Shown here: one piece after another, positions 15,843 through 24,021 of the stretch
Layout: each line of letters begins with the position of its first letter
Position numbering within the stretch: position 1 is the stretch's first letter
Source: Pseudomonadota bacterium
GTDB lineage: Bacteria > Pseudomonadota > Alphaproteobacteria > Reyranellales > Reyranellaceae
Direction of reading: 5' to 3'
NCBI GenBank assembly: GCA_018240745.1
Contig: JAFEFF010000088.1
Span: forward strand, 1 to 46,906
Length of the DNA: 46,906 nucleotides
Notes under the pieces: generated by a model
The model's database searches: none
Told to the model about the DNA's origin: nothing
What the model saw: the letters and a program-made list of their open reading frames with translations, nothing else
Position numbers and translations under genes: made by a program

Positions 15843-16426
15843 GCGAGCGGCACATTGGGCCGGTCGAGCGTGACCGTGCCGTCGGCGTTGGCGGAGAAGA
15901 AATGCAGGCAGCGCCAGTCGAGCTTGAGAGGCTGGCGGCCGGTCATGTCCCAACCGGTGGCGAGCGCCAGCAGCGCGCGGATCGCGGCCTTGTGCGTCAC
16001 CGCAACCACCGGCTCGCAGGCGGCGATGTCGCGCGCCCACGCCGACAGCCGCTCCATGGCGATGCGCGGCGATTCCCCGCCCGGCGGATGAAAATCGAGG
16101 CCGAGCCGTTCGGCCGCGGCGAAGGTCTCGCCGCCCTCGGCGCGCAACCGAGCGACGCTCTTGCCCTCCCAGACGCCGAAGCTCATCTCGCGCAGCCGCG
16201 AATCGACGACGATGGGGGCCGAAGGCTGCACCAGCTCCGCCGTCCGGCGGGCGCGGCTCAGCGGGCTGCACATCCGTTTCCAGCGATCGGAGGGAGCGGG
16301 CAAGCGCCACGTCTTCGCCACCGCCTCGCCGTCGGCGCCGAGCGGAACGTCGGTGGTGCCTTGCAGGCGGCCTTCGCCGTTCCAAACGGTTGGCGCGTGG
16401 CGCAGGACGGCGAACGGGACGCTCAT
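15839..16426 (-). CDS. Histidine phosphatase family protein
   Basis: A 195-residue member of the phosphoglycerate mutase/acid phosphatase superfamily. The catalytic block is VLRHAPTVWNGEGRLQG (His in RHAPT), the second Arg block is SPLSRARRTAEL, the Glu is in REMSFGVWEGKS and the second His in VAVTHKAAIRALL. In glycan operons such proteins can dephosphorylate sugar phosphates or related intermediates; the real substrate is unknown. It overlaps by 4 bases the genes on both sides (stop 15839, start 16426), so it is part of the same operon. Confidence 0.88.
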   Translation of the reverse strand: MSVPFAVLRHAPTVWNGEGRLQGTTDVPLGADGEAVAKTWRLPAPSDRWKRMCSPLSRARRTAELVQPSAPIVVDSRLREMSFGVWEGKSVARLRAEGGETFAAAERLGLDFHPPGGESPRIAMERLSAWARDIAACEPVVAVTHKAAIRALLALATGWDMTGRQPLKLDWRCLHFFSANADGTVTLDRPNVPLA

Positions 16427-17532
16427 CGCAGCAACGCCAGGCCGGCGGCCAGCGCATGGGCCGCGACGCATTCGTCGTGACGGGTCGCGACGCGATTTGC
16501 GGCGCCCCGCGCCAGACGGGCGCGCTCATCGGGGCGATCGAGCAGGTGCGCCACGGCCGACGCGAACGCAGCGGCGTCGCCGGGCGGCGTGAGAATTCCG
16601 GCGACATCGTCGGCCACCACCGCCGGCACGCCGCCGGCGCGGCCGGCCACGACCGGCAGGCCGGCCGCCTGCGCCTCGAGGAAGGCCATGCCATAGGCCT
16701 CGTTGATCGCCGGCCAGAGGTAGAGGTCGGCCGCGGCATAGACCTTGGGCAACTCGGCGTGCGGCACGGCGCCGGCGAAACGCACGCGCTCGCCGAACGG
16801 CGCCATCAGGTGCTCGATCGCACCCCGCGCCGGGCCGTCGCCCACCAGCAGCGCGCGCCATGCCTTGTCGCGCAGCAGGGTGAAGGCCTCGGCGAGAACG
16901 CGATAGGAGGCGAGCTTGTCGCGGGTGCGCATCATGCCGACGCTGAGCAGAAGCGGCGGATCGTTGGTCGGCCGGCGCAGCGCGGCTGCGGCGCGGAACG
17001 GCCGCGTATCGATGAAGGGCGGCAGCCAGCGCTGGTGCGCCCCGGGCCGGAGCCGCGCCTTCACGCCGGGCACGTCGCGCGGATTGACGCTCAGCACGAG
17101 GTCGGCCTCGGCGAGCGCACGCTCGACCGCGCGATGGCCGAGGCGGGTCGAACCCTGGGCTCGACGCGGTGCGTGCGAGGCCTCGGAGATCACGTAGGGG
17201 ATGCCGAGCGCGCGGCTCACGAGCGGACCCAGCCAGTCGGGCTTGCGGTAGTAGCAGTGGTACGTGAACCAGAGATCGTAGCGCTCCGGATGGCGGGCCG
17301 GCAGCGCACGCCAGCGCTGGATCAGGCGTTGCGCCTGGACGCGGGCGCGGCGCTGCAGCGCCAGATGCCGGTCGGGCGCCGGCACGCCCGGCGCGACCCG
17401 GCTCAGGGGCGGCATGACGACACTATGGCCGAGCCGCTTCAGCAGCCGCGACAGACCGCGCGCCATCTCGCGATCGCCGGAGGCGATCTCGCTGTCCGGC
17501 GGCTTGAGCGGCGTGTGCAGCAGCACGCGCAT
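16423..17532 (-). CDS. Glycosyltransferase family 4 protein
   Basis: A 369-residue GT-B enzyme. The start MRVLLHTPLKPPDSEIASGDREMARGL is typical of family 4, and the C-terminal donor site contains EAYGMAFLEAQAAGLPVVAGRAGG, the E-x7-E type motif of retaining enzymes. The middle holds a Tyr-rich stretch (WFTYHCYYRKPDWLG). It begins at 17532, after an 84-base gap from the other family 4 enzyme that contains a long hairpin, and ends overlapping the phosphatase start. Donor and acceptor are unknown. Confidence 0.9.
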   Translation of the reverse strand: MRVLLHTPLKPPDSEIASGDREMARGLSRLLKRLGHSVVMPPLSRVAPGVPAPDRHLALQRRARVQAQRLIQRWRALPARHPERYDLWFTYHCYYRKPDWLGPLVSRALGIPYVISEASHAPRRAQGSTRLGHRAVERALAEADLVLSVNPRDVPGVKARLRPGAHQRWLPPFIDTRPFRAAAALRRPTNDPPLLLSVGMMRTRDKLASYRVLAEAFTLLRDKAWRALLVGDGPARGAIEHLMAPFGERVRFAGAVPHAELPKVYAAADLYLWPAINEAYGMAFLEAQAAGLPVVAGRAGGVPAVVADDVAGILTPPGDAAAFASAVAHLLDRPDERARLARGAANRVATRHDECVAAHALAAGLALLR

Positions 17533-17544
17533 GATCAGTCTTCG

Positions 17545-17615
17545 CTCATATGGGCCGTGCGTATCCTGCGCGCATCATGATGATGAGCGCGCAGGATGCG
17601 CGCGGTCCATATGAG
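17545..17615. repeat. Long hairpin inside the glycosyltransferase operon
   Basis: Two 29-base arms (17545-17573 and 17587-17615), beginning CTCATATGG and ending CCTGCGCGC, face each other around a 13-base loop (atcatgatgatga). The three mismatches all become G-U pairs in plus-strand RNA. It fills the 84-base gap between two co-directional genes. It may cause partial termination or protect an mRNA end, or be a mobile palindrome. Confidence 0.85.
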
Positions 17616-17616
17616 A

Positions 17617-18879
17617 CTACTCCGCGGCACGGGCGGAAAGAGCAGGCTGGCCCAGCGCTGCGGCGATCCAGTCGACGCCGGCGTCGAAGGAGAAGCGGGT
17701 CCGCACCGTCTGGGCCGCGGCGTCGGCCAGCCGACGGCGCATCGCGGGGTCGCGCGCCAGCAACTCGAGGGCGACCGCCAGCTCCTCGGGCGCGGCCGGG
17801 TCCACCAGCAGGCCGTTGACGCTGTCCTCGATGAACTCGGTGATCGCAGCGGCGCGCGTCGAGACGATCGGCAGGCCCTGGTGCGCCGCCTCCATCAGCA
17901 CGTTGGGCAGGCCGTCCTGGTCGCCGTCGGCCGCCTTCTTGCTCGCCAGCACGAACAGGTCGGCGCGAGCGAGCGCGGCGAACACCTGTTTCTGCGATTG
18001 CGCGCCGAGCCAGGTGCAGCGGTCGGCGATCTCGAGTCGAGCCGCCTGCCCTTTCAGGGCATCGCCCAGCGCGCCGCCGCCGACATGCTCGAAGCGCCAG
18101 TGCAGGCTGCGCGGCAGCTGGGCCAGCGCGTTCAGGAGGTCGTCGTAGCCCTTCTTCTCGACCTTGCGGCCGACCGACAGGATCACCACGGGATCGTTCG
18201 GATCCCTGCCGTCGCGCGCCGAGCGGCCGACCGGCGGCTGCGGCAGATGGGCGAAGTCGAGACCGTGATAGACGAGCTGCAGCCGGTCCGGCCGCGGCGC
18301 CAGCTCGCGCAGGCGCCGCAGGCCGAGCGCCGTGCAGGTCGTGAGCCACGAACAATCCGCCAGCTTCTCGGCGACCTCCCACGGCTCGCTGGTCCAGATG
18401 TCCTTGGCATGCGCCGAGATGCTCCACGGCAGGCCGAGCATGGTGGCGGCGTAGCGCGTGACCGAGGCGGGCGTGTGCAGGAAATGCACGTACAGCCGCT
18501 CGATCGAAGCCGGCAGCTCGGCCGCCAGCACCGCCGCCTGGCCCCATCGGCGCAGGCGGTTGGGGCTCGGATCGCGGCGCAGGTCGGCGATGAACCTGGC
18601 GCGCGCCGCGGCATAGCCCGGCAGGCGGCGCGCCTTCCACCAGCCGCGCAGCACGCGCATCGGATCGTCCTTCAGGTACTCGGGCAGATAGACCGCCCGG
18701 CCGATCACCCGATCGTGCACCGGATGGCGCACCTTGTCGGTTGGCCGGCGCAGCGACCAGATCTCGAGGGCGATGCCGCGCGCCTCGAGGCCGGCGATCT
18801 CCTGGGCGATGAACGTCTCGGACAGGCGCGGCCAGCCCTTGAGCACGACCGCGACACGCGGACCCGACGCAACTGGCAT
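17617..18879 (-). CDS. Glycosyltransferase family 4 protein
   Basis: A 420-residue GT-B enzyme. N-terminal: VLKGWPRLSETFIAQEIAGLEARG, the pattern seen in exopolysaccharide and lipopolysaccharide glycosyltransferases. C-terminal: LSVGRKVEKKGYDDLLNAL (phosphate-contacting loop) and QDGLPNVLMEAAHQGLPIVST with the catalytic Glu pair. It follows the MurG-like gene by 12 bases. Colanic-acid-type enzymes (WcaL) share the SETFI opening, but the exact product cannot be told from sequence. Confidence 0.9.
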   Translation of the reverse strand: MPVASGPRVAVVLKGWPRLSETFIAQEIAGLEARGIALEIWSLRRPTDKVRHPVHDRVIGRAVYLPEYLKDDPMRVLRGWWKARRLPGYAAARARFIADLRRDPSPNRLRRWGQAAVLAAELPASIERLYVHFLHTPASVTRYAATMLGLPWSISAHAKDIWTSEPWEVAEKLADCSWLTTCTALGLRRLRELAPRPDRLQLVYHGLDFAHLPQPPVGRSARDGRDPNDPVVILSVGRKVEKKGYDDLLNALAQLPRSLHWRFEHVGGGALGDALKGQAARLEIADRCTWLGAQSQKQVFAALARADLFVLASKKAADGDQDGLPNVLMEAAHQGLPIVSTRAAAITEFIEDSVNGLLVDPAAPEELAVALELLARDPAMRRRLADAAAQTVRTRFSFDAGVDWIAAALGQPALSARAAE

Positions 18880-18891
18880 GAAGGGCCCCGA

Positions 18892-20169
18892 TCAGCTCCT
18901 GCGGCGCACTGGTGGCACGGCGGCGGCCGCGACCGGCGGCAAGTCGTGCGTCTCGGCCTCGAGCGGCGCGGGCCGGCGGTGGGGATGCAGGAGCTGCTTG
19001 TGCACCAGCCGCAGCACGTTGCCCACGCCATCGAGCAACCCCGGCACCACGACGTCGCGCGGCAAGCCCTGCTGCGGCAACTGGCGGAGCGCCGTCGCCA
19101 TCACGAACGGATCGCGCCAGCCTTCGGCATTCAGCATCTCGAGCAGCCCGAGGCTGCGGGCGGCCCGGGTGCGGATATACTGCTCCAGTCGCGGCCGGGT
19201 GCGCGGCACGATGATCGCCTTCTTGTCGAAGCTCAGTATCTCGCAGAACGTGTTGTAGCCGCCCATCGCCACCACGCCGGCGGCATCCTTCATCAGGGCG
19301 CCGAGATTGTTGGTGAAGGTGAGCGTGCGGATGTTGCGAAATTTGGCGGCGCGCTCCTTGAAATGCTCGCGCGCAGCGGCCGCCATGAACGGGCCGAACA
19401 CGATCATCGCGCCGTACGGAATGTGCGGGTCGCTCTCGTAGGCCGACAGCACCCAGTCGACCAGGTCGACGCCGTCACCGCCGCCGCCCGGCGTGACCAG
19501 GATGTACGGGCCGTCGAACTCCTTCATCTCGTGCGGCGCGTCGGTGTGCAGCGGCAGGTCGCGGTGCAGGTAGCCGGTATAGACCATCTTGTGCCGCACC
19601 GACGGCGGCACCTCGATGCCGGTCAGCGGCTTGTTGATCTGCGGCAGGCCGTAAATCCAGATCTCGTCGTAGAGATCGCGCAGCGCGGGGACGACATTCT
19701 TGCGCTGCCATTCGGCGGCGAGCTTGTCGGGGTCGTCCATCACGTCGCGCAGGCCGAGCACCAGAGGCGTGCCGCGCTCCTTCAGCATCCTGAGCGCCGG
19801 CAGGACCTCGCCGCGCAGGCCGGTCGGCTCCTTGTCGACGATGAACAGGTCGGGCCGGTAGATGTCGGCGGTATCCTTGATGATGCGGGTCCGCATCGCC
19901 AGCGTGTGCTGGACGTTGAGCCGCAGGTTGGCCGAATCGTACTCGCCGGTATCGATCTGCTTGACCACGCCCGGGATGCGCACGAAGTCGATGCCCGAGC
20001 GGAATTCGTAGGAGCCGATCACCGGCGACCCGGACAGAATCAGAACGGAAACCGACTTGTCGGCCTCGACGATGGCATTGGCGATGGTGCGGCAGCGGCT
20101 GACATGGCCGAGGCCGAACGAGTCGTGGCTATAGATCAGCACACGCTTTGACCGGCTGCTGTCGGGCAT
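18892..20169 (-). CDS. MurG-like glycosyltransferase, first gene of the operon
   Basis: A 425-residue protein with the GxGHxxR opening (VLIYSHDSFGLGHVSRCRTIANAI) and the C-terminal donor site (VVAMGGYNTFCEILSFDKKAIIVPR). The last 40 residues are proline and alanine rich. It is a paralogue of the enzyme at 14739-15842. I chose the ATG at 20169 because GGGAGAGG lies 7 bases upstream; longer starts fall in the divergent promoter region. It faces the exporter-like gene at 20338 across 168 bases. Confidence 0.87.
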   Translation of the reverse strand: MPDSSRSKRVLIYSHDSFGLGHVSRCRTIANAIVEADKSVSVLILSGSPVIGSYEFRSGIDFVRIPGVVKQIDTGEYDSANLRLNVQHTLAMRTRIIKDTADIYRPDLFIVDKEPTGLRGEVLPALRMLKERGTPLVLGLRDVMDDPDKLAAEWQRKNVVPALRDLYDEIWIYGLPQINKPLTGIEVPPSVRHKMVYTGYLHRDLPLHTDAPHEMKEFDGPYILVTPGGGGDGVDLVDWVLSAYESDPHIPYGAMIVFGPFMAAAAREHFKERAAKFRNIRTLTFTNNLGALMKDAAGVVAMGGYNTFCEILSFDKKAIIVPRTRPRLEQYIRTRAARSLGLLEMLNAEGWRDPFVMATALRQLPQQGLPRDVVVPGLLDGVGNVLRLVHKQLLHPHRRPAPLEAETHDLPPVAAAAVPPVRRRS

Positions 20170-20257
20170 CGGCGCCTCTCCCTGGCCGTCGAGGCACTTG
20201 CCCCGGACTTTCATCGGCCGGACTATGCCACAGACCACAGATCGCGCGAACCCCCGG

Positions 20258-20276
20258 TTCGGTCGAAAAAACCGAA
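20258..20276. promoter_or_regulatory. Inverted repeat in the divergent promoter region
   Basis: TTCGGT and ACCGAA face each other over CGAAAAA in the 168-base gap between the divergent glycosyltransferase and exporter genes. It is a possible operator. Only six pairs match and I found no clear -35/-10 pair, so this is weak. Confidence 0.25.
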
Positions 20277-20337
20277 TGTAATCAAGGACCTGATCGAATA
20301 TAGCTGGTCCGGGGCCTCAGCAAGCCGTTGGGTTGGG

Positions 20338-23052
20338 ATGCAAAGAAGCCTGTTTTCATACATCTGGCGGTACAGCAAACCGGAGCAGGTCGTGATCCTG
20401 ATCCTGGTGGTGCTGGCGCAGGTCTTCTACTTCCTGTCGCTCAGCGTACCGAAATCGATCGTCAACAACGGCATCAGCGGCAACGCCTTCAAGGACACCC
20501 ACACCATCCCGTTCCTGGTCTGGGAATTCGACCTCTCGGCGATCTTTCCCGGCAAGGTCATCCGCATCCTCGACGGTTTCCAGGTCGACCAGCTCGACTA
20601 CCTGATCATCATGAGCTTCATCTTTCTGGCCGCGGTGATCGTGAACGGCCAGTTCAAGCGGAGCATCAACACCCAGAAGGGCCGCATGGGCGAGCGCATG
20701 CTGCGCCGCCTGCGCTACGAGCTGTACGACCGCATCCTGCGCTTCCCGCCCGCCCACTTCCGCAAGGTCAAGCAGGCCGAGCTGGCCACCATGATCAAGG
20801 ACGAGGTCGAGCCGCTCGGCGGCTTCATCGGCGACGCTTTCGTGCAGCCGATGTTCCTCGGCGGCCAGGCGCTGACCGCGATCATCTTCATCATGATGCA
20901 GAACCTGCTGCTGTCGGTCATCGTGCTGGTGCTGCTGGGCGCGCAGATGGTGATCATCCCGCGGCTGCGCAAACCGGTGCTGTTGCTCGGCCGGGAACGG
21001 CAACTGTCGGCCCGCCTGCTGGCCGGCCGGATCGCCGAGACCGCCGACGGCTACCAGGAGATCCATGTCCATGGCGCGTCCAACTGGGAACGCGCCGACA
21101 TCTCGGAGCGGCTCGGCCACATCTTCAGGATCCGCTTCGACCTCTACAACAAGAAGTTCGTCGCCAAGTTCTGGAACAACATCCTGTCGCAGGCGACGCC
21201 GTTCGCGATCTACCTGGTCGGCGGCTACTTCGCGATCACCGGCCACATGGATGTCGGCGCGGTGGTCGGCGTGCTGCTCGCCTACAAGGACCTGCCCTCG
21301 CCGATCAAGGAGCTGATCGACTGGGACCAGCAGCGCCAGGACGTACAGATCAAGTACGAGCAGGTGATCGACCAGTTCCAGCCGGAAGGCATGCTGGACG
21401 AGGAGCTGCAGGTCGTGCCGGACGGCCCGCCGCCGCCGCTCGGCCACGAGCTGGTGCTGTCGGGCGTCACCGTGTCCGAGGACGGCCGGGTGAAGCAGCT
21501 CGATGCCGTGACGCTGACGCTCGAGACCGACGCCAAGATCGCGGTGATCGGCGGCGCCGGCTCGGGCAAGGACGTGCTCGGCCAGGTGCTGGCGCGTCTG
21601 GTGCCGCCGAGCGGCGGATCGATCAAGATCGACGGCAACGACTACGGCCGGCTGCCCGAATACATACTGGGCGCGCGCACCGCCTATGTCGGCCAGGAGA
21701 CCTACCTGTTCCCGCTGTCGGTGCGCGACAACCTGCTGTTCGGCCTCAAGCACCGGCCGATCGCCCCGGCCCGGTACGACGACGACGCCCGCATGCGCCG
21801 CGAGGCCTTCTGGAAGGAGGCGGAGCGCGCCGGCAATCCGCCGTTCGATCCCAACGCCGACTGGATCGACTACGAGCTGGCCGGCGCCACCGGACCGGCC
21901 GACCTGCTGCCCTGCATCGTCAAGGTGCTGAAGCAGGTCGAGTTCGACGAGGACATCTACTCGCTCGGCCTGCGCGGGGCAATCGACGCCGAGCAGCGGC
22001 CCGACCTCGTCGAGAAGATCCTGAAGGTGCGGCACGTGCTGCACGGCCGCCTGCAGCAGCCGGATTACGCGTCGCTGGTCGAGCCGTTCAACGCCGACCG
22101 CTACAACGGCAACCTGTCGGTCGCCGAGAACCTGCTGTTCGGCACGCCGGTCGGCAAGGACTTCGACGGCGACAACCTGGCCGCCGATCCCTACATGCAG
22201 ACGGTGCTGCGCGAGCTCGGGCTCGACCGCGACCTGCTGCGCATGGGCCTCAGCATCGCCGAGACCATGGTCGAGCTGTTCTCCGGCCTGTCGCCGGACA
22301 ATCCCTTGTTCGAGCAGTACAGCTTCATCTCGGCCGACGAGCTGCCCAACGTCCGCCTGCTGCTGCAACGTCTGGGCGGCAAGGGCGCCGAGGCGGTGCC
22401 CGAGGCCGACCGCGTCCGCCTGACGACCCTGCCGCTGCGCTACATCGAGGCGCGTCATCGCCTGGGCCTGATCGACGCGGCGATGCAAGACCGCCTGCTG
22501 GCGGCGCGCCGTGCCTTCCGCGCCGGCCTGCCGCCGCCGTTGCAGGACTCGGTCGAGTTCTACGACTTCGGCCGCTACAACGACGCCGCGACGCTGCAGG
22601 ACAATATCCTGTTCGGCCGCCTGGTCTATGGCCAGGCGCAGGCCGACCAGCGCGTCGGCACCCTGATTCGCCAGGTGCTGGACGAGCTCGCGCTGCGCGA
22701 TTCCGTGATCGAGGTCGGCCTGGACTACAACGTCGGCGTGGCCGGCAAGCGCCTCGCCGCGACGCAGCGGCAGAAGCTCGGCATCGCCCGGGCGCTGATC
22801 AAGCGGCCGCAATTCCTGGTGGTGAACGAGGCGGTCGCGGTGTTCGACGGCCGCACGCAGGACAGAATCCGCGACCACATCCTGGAGGCGGCCGACGGCC
22901 GCGGCGTGGTGTGGATCGCCAACCGGCCGGCCCAGGCGGAGCCGTTCGATCAGGTGATCGTCATGCAGGGCGGCAAGATCGCCGCCCACGGCACCAAAGC
23001 CGAGCTCGAGGCCCGTGGTGGGCTCTATGCCGAACTGATGGCTTCGGCGTAA
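20338..23052 (+). CDS. ABC exporter-like protein with degenerate ATP site and repeated insert
   Basis: A 904-residue protein. Residues 15-340 are an ABC exporter membrane domain (ARMLRR-like region RMGERMLRRLRYELYDRIL, helices near 20-40, 85-105, 180-207, 285-300). The nucleotide domain starts near 370 but is abnormal. Walker A is GGAGSGKD (405-412), Asp where Ser/Thr belongs. The Q-loop Q453 is present. The signature is LAATQRQKLGIARAL (806-820), lacking SGG. Walker B is FLVVNEAV (Asp to Asn830; Glu831 kept). The H-loop His is Asn862. Between Q453 and the signature lie about 350 residues instead of about 50, and this stretch repeats: NLLFG at 465-469, NLLFG at 598-602, NILFG at 755-760 region, each followed by a VLxxLxLD-type helix and a GL block. 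It heads an operon with a cNMP-binding protein and a methyltransferase. Transport, or a structural or regulatory role, are both open. Confidence 0.85.
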   Translation: MQRSLFSYIWRYSKPEQVVILILVVLAQVFYFLSLSVPKSIVNNGISGNAFKDTHTIPFLVWEFDLSAIFPGKVIRILDGFQVDQLDYLIIMSFIFLAAVIVNGQFKRSINTQKGRMGERMLRRLRYELYDRILRFPPAHFRKVKQAELATMIKDEVEPLGGFIGDAFVQPMFLGGQALTAIIFIMMQNLLLSVIVLVLLGAQMVIIPRLRKPVLLLGRERQLSARLLAGRIAETADGYQEIHVHGASNWERADISERLGHIFRIRFDLYNKKFVAKFWNNILSQATPFAIYLVGGYFAITGHMDVGAVVGVLLAYKDLPSPIKELIDWDQQRQDVQIKYEQVIDQFQPEGMLDEELQVVPDGPPPPLGHELVLSGVTVSEDGRVKQLDAVTLTLETDAKIAVIGGAGSGKDVLGQVLARLVPPSGGSIKIDGNDYGRLPEYILGARTAYVGQETYLFPLSVRDNLLFGLKHRPIAPARYDDDARMRREAFWKEAERAGNPPFDPNADWIDYELAGATGPADLLPCIVKVLKQVEFDEDIYSLGLRGAIDAEQRPDLVEKILKVRHVLHGRLQQPDYASLVEPFNADRYNGNLSVAENLLFGTPVGKDFDGDNLAADPYMQTVLRELGLDRDLLRMGLSIAETMVELFSGLSPDNPLFEQYSFISADELPNVRLLLQRLGGKGAEAVPEADRVRLTTLPLRYIEARHRLGLIDAAMQDRLLAARRAFRAGLPPPLQDSVEFYDFGRYNDAATLQDNILFGRLVYGQAQADQRVGTLIRQVLDELALRDSVIEVGLDYNVGVAGKRLAATQRQKLGIARALIKRPQFLVVNEAVAVFDGRTQDRIRDHILEAADGRGVVWIANRPAQAEPFDQVIVMQGGKIAAHGTKAELEARGGLYAELMASA

Positions 23053-23071
23053 GGTATCTGAGGAGGGTACG

Positions 23072-23527
23072 ATGAACCTCAACGAGGAAGTCGAGATTCT
23101 CAAGCGAGTACCGCTCTTCTCCAAGGTCGAGCTGGCGAAACTCAAGCTGATCGCCTTCACCGGCGAGCGCATGACGTTCGGCCCCGGTCAGGAGGTCTGC
23201 CACCAGGGCGAGCCCGGCGACGCCATGTACGTGATCCTGGGCGGCGTTGCCGACGTGCTGATCGACACGCCGACCGGCCCGCTGCAGGTCGCGCAGCTGA
23301 AGAAGAACGGCTTCTTCGGCGAGACCGCCATCCTGTGCGACGCGCCGCGCAATGCGACCATCCAGGCCAACGAATCGCTGCTGACGCTCAAGATCTCCAA
23401 GGACATGTTCTACCGGCTGGTTTCCGAGATCCCGAGCATGGCGATCGAGATGATGCGCGAGCTGGCGCTTCGCGTGGAGGACACCAACCGGAAGCTGAGC
23501 GAAGCGACGGCCCACAAAGCCGCCTAG
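23072..23527 (+). CDS. Cyclic-nucleotide-binding domain protein
   Basis: A 151-residue stand-alone cNMP-binding domain. The N-terminal helices (EEVEILKRVPLFSKVELAKLKLIAF), the beta-roll (VCHQGEPGDAMYVILGGVADVLID) and the phosphate-binding cassette (FFGETAILCDAPRNAT, with the Glu and Arg that contact the ribose-phosphate) are all present, then a C-terminal helix. There is no DNA-binding domain, so it is not a CRP-type regulator. It follows the exporter-like gene by 19 bases with an AGGAGGG ribosome site, suggesting it acts on that protein or a partner. Ligand (cAMP or cGMP) is not determinable here. Confidence 0.9.
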   Translation: MNLNEEVEILKRVPLFSKVELAKLKLIAFTGERMTFGPGQEVCHQGEPGDAMYVILGGVADVLIDTPTGPLQVAQLKKNGFFGETAILCDAPRNATIQANESLLTLKISKDMFYRLVSEIPSMAIEMMRELALRVEDTNRKLSEATAHKAA

Positions 23528-23532
23528 CCTGG

Positions 23533-24021
23533 ATGAGCCGTCTCGACAGCTTCATCGCGCGCATGCAGGCGCAGCGCGACTGCCTGAACTTCCTCAAGCC
23601 GATCGTCGACCCCGTGCCCGGCCCGATCCTCGAGGTCGGGCTCGGCAACGGCCGCACCTACGACCATCTGCGCGAGCTCTTTCCCGGCCGCGACATCTAC
23701 GTGTTCGAGCGCAAGGTCGCCGCCCATCCCGACTGCATCCCGCCCGACGACCGGCTGTTCCTGGGCGATGCGGACAAGTCGATACCGGTGGCCGCGAAGA
23801 AACTCGGCGCGACGGCGGCCCTGATCCACACCGACCTCGGCACCGGCGACCACGCCGCCAACACCGCGATGGGCAAGTGGCTCGGTCCCGCGCTCGACAC
23901 GCTGGCGGCGACGGGAGGCTACATCCTCGCCAACCAGCCCCTCACGGTCGCACGCTGGCAGCGCCAGCCCGCGCCGCCCGGCGTGCCGAAGGACCGCTAC
24001 TTCCTCTACAAGGTCGGCTAG
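23533..24021 (+). CDS. Small class I SAM-dependent methyltransferase-like protein
   Basis: A 162-residue Rossmann-type protein with the SAM loop ILEVGLGNGRTYDHLRELF and an acidic block (IHTDLGTGDHAAN). It fits the short methyltransferase family often annotated only as S-adenosylmethionine methyltransferase (Methyltransf_17 is my best match from memory). It starts 5 bases after the cNMP-binding gene and ends overlapping the converging YeaQ-type stop. The substrate is unknown; operon context suggests a glycan or lipid. Confidence 0.75.
   Translation: MSRLDSFIARMQAQRDCLNFLKPIVDPVPGPILEVGLGNGRTYDHLRELFPGRDIYVFERKVAAHPDCIPPDDRLFLGDADKSIPVAAKKLGATAALIHTDLGTGDHAANTAMGKWLGPALDTLAATGGYILANQPLTVARWQRQPAPPGVPKDRYFLYKVG

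Noticed and set aside
17545..17615. CRISPR-like or IS-end interpretation of the long hairpin.
   Set aside because: There is a single palindrome with no regular spacers, no transposase gene and no target-site duplication visible.
20356..23172. A 938-codon minus-strand open frame opposite the exporter-like gene.
   Set aside because: The plus-strand frame has membrane helices and ABC motifs; the reverse frame is low-complexity His/Arg/Gln/Asp and has no family signature.
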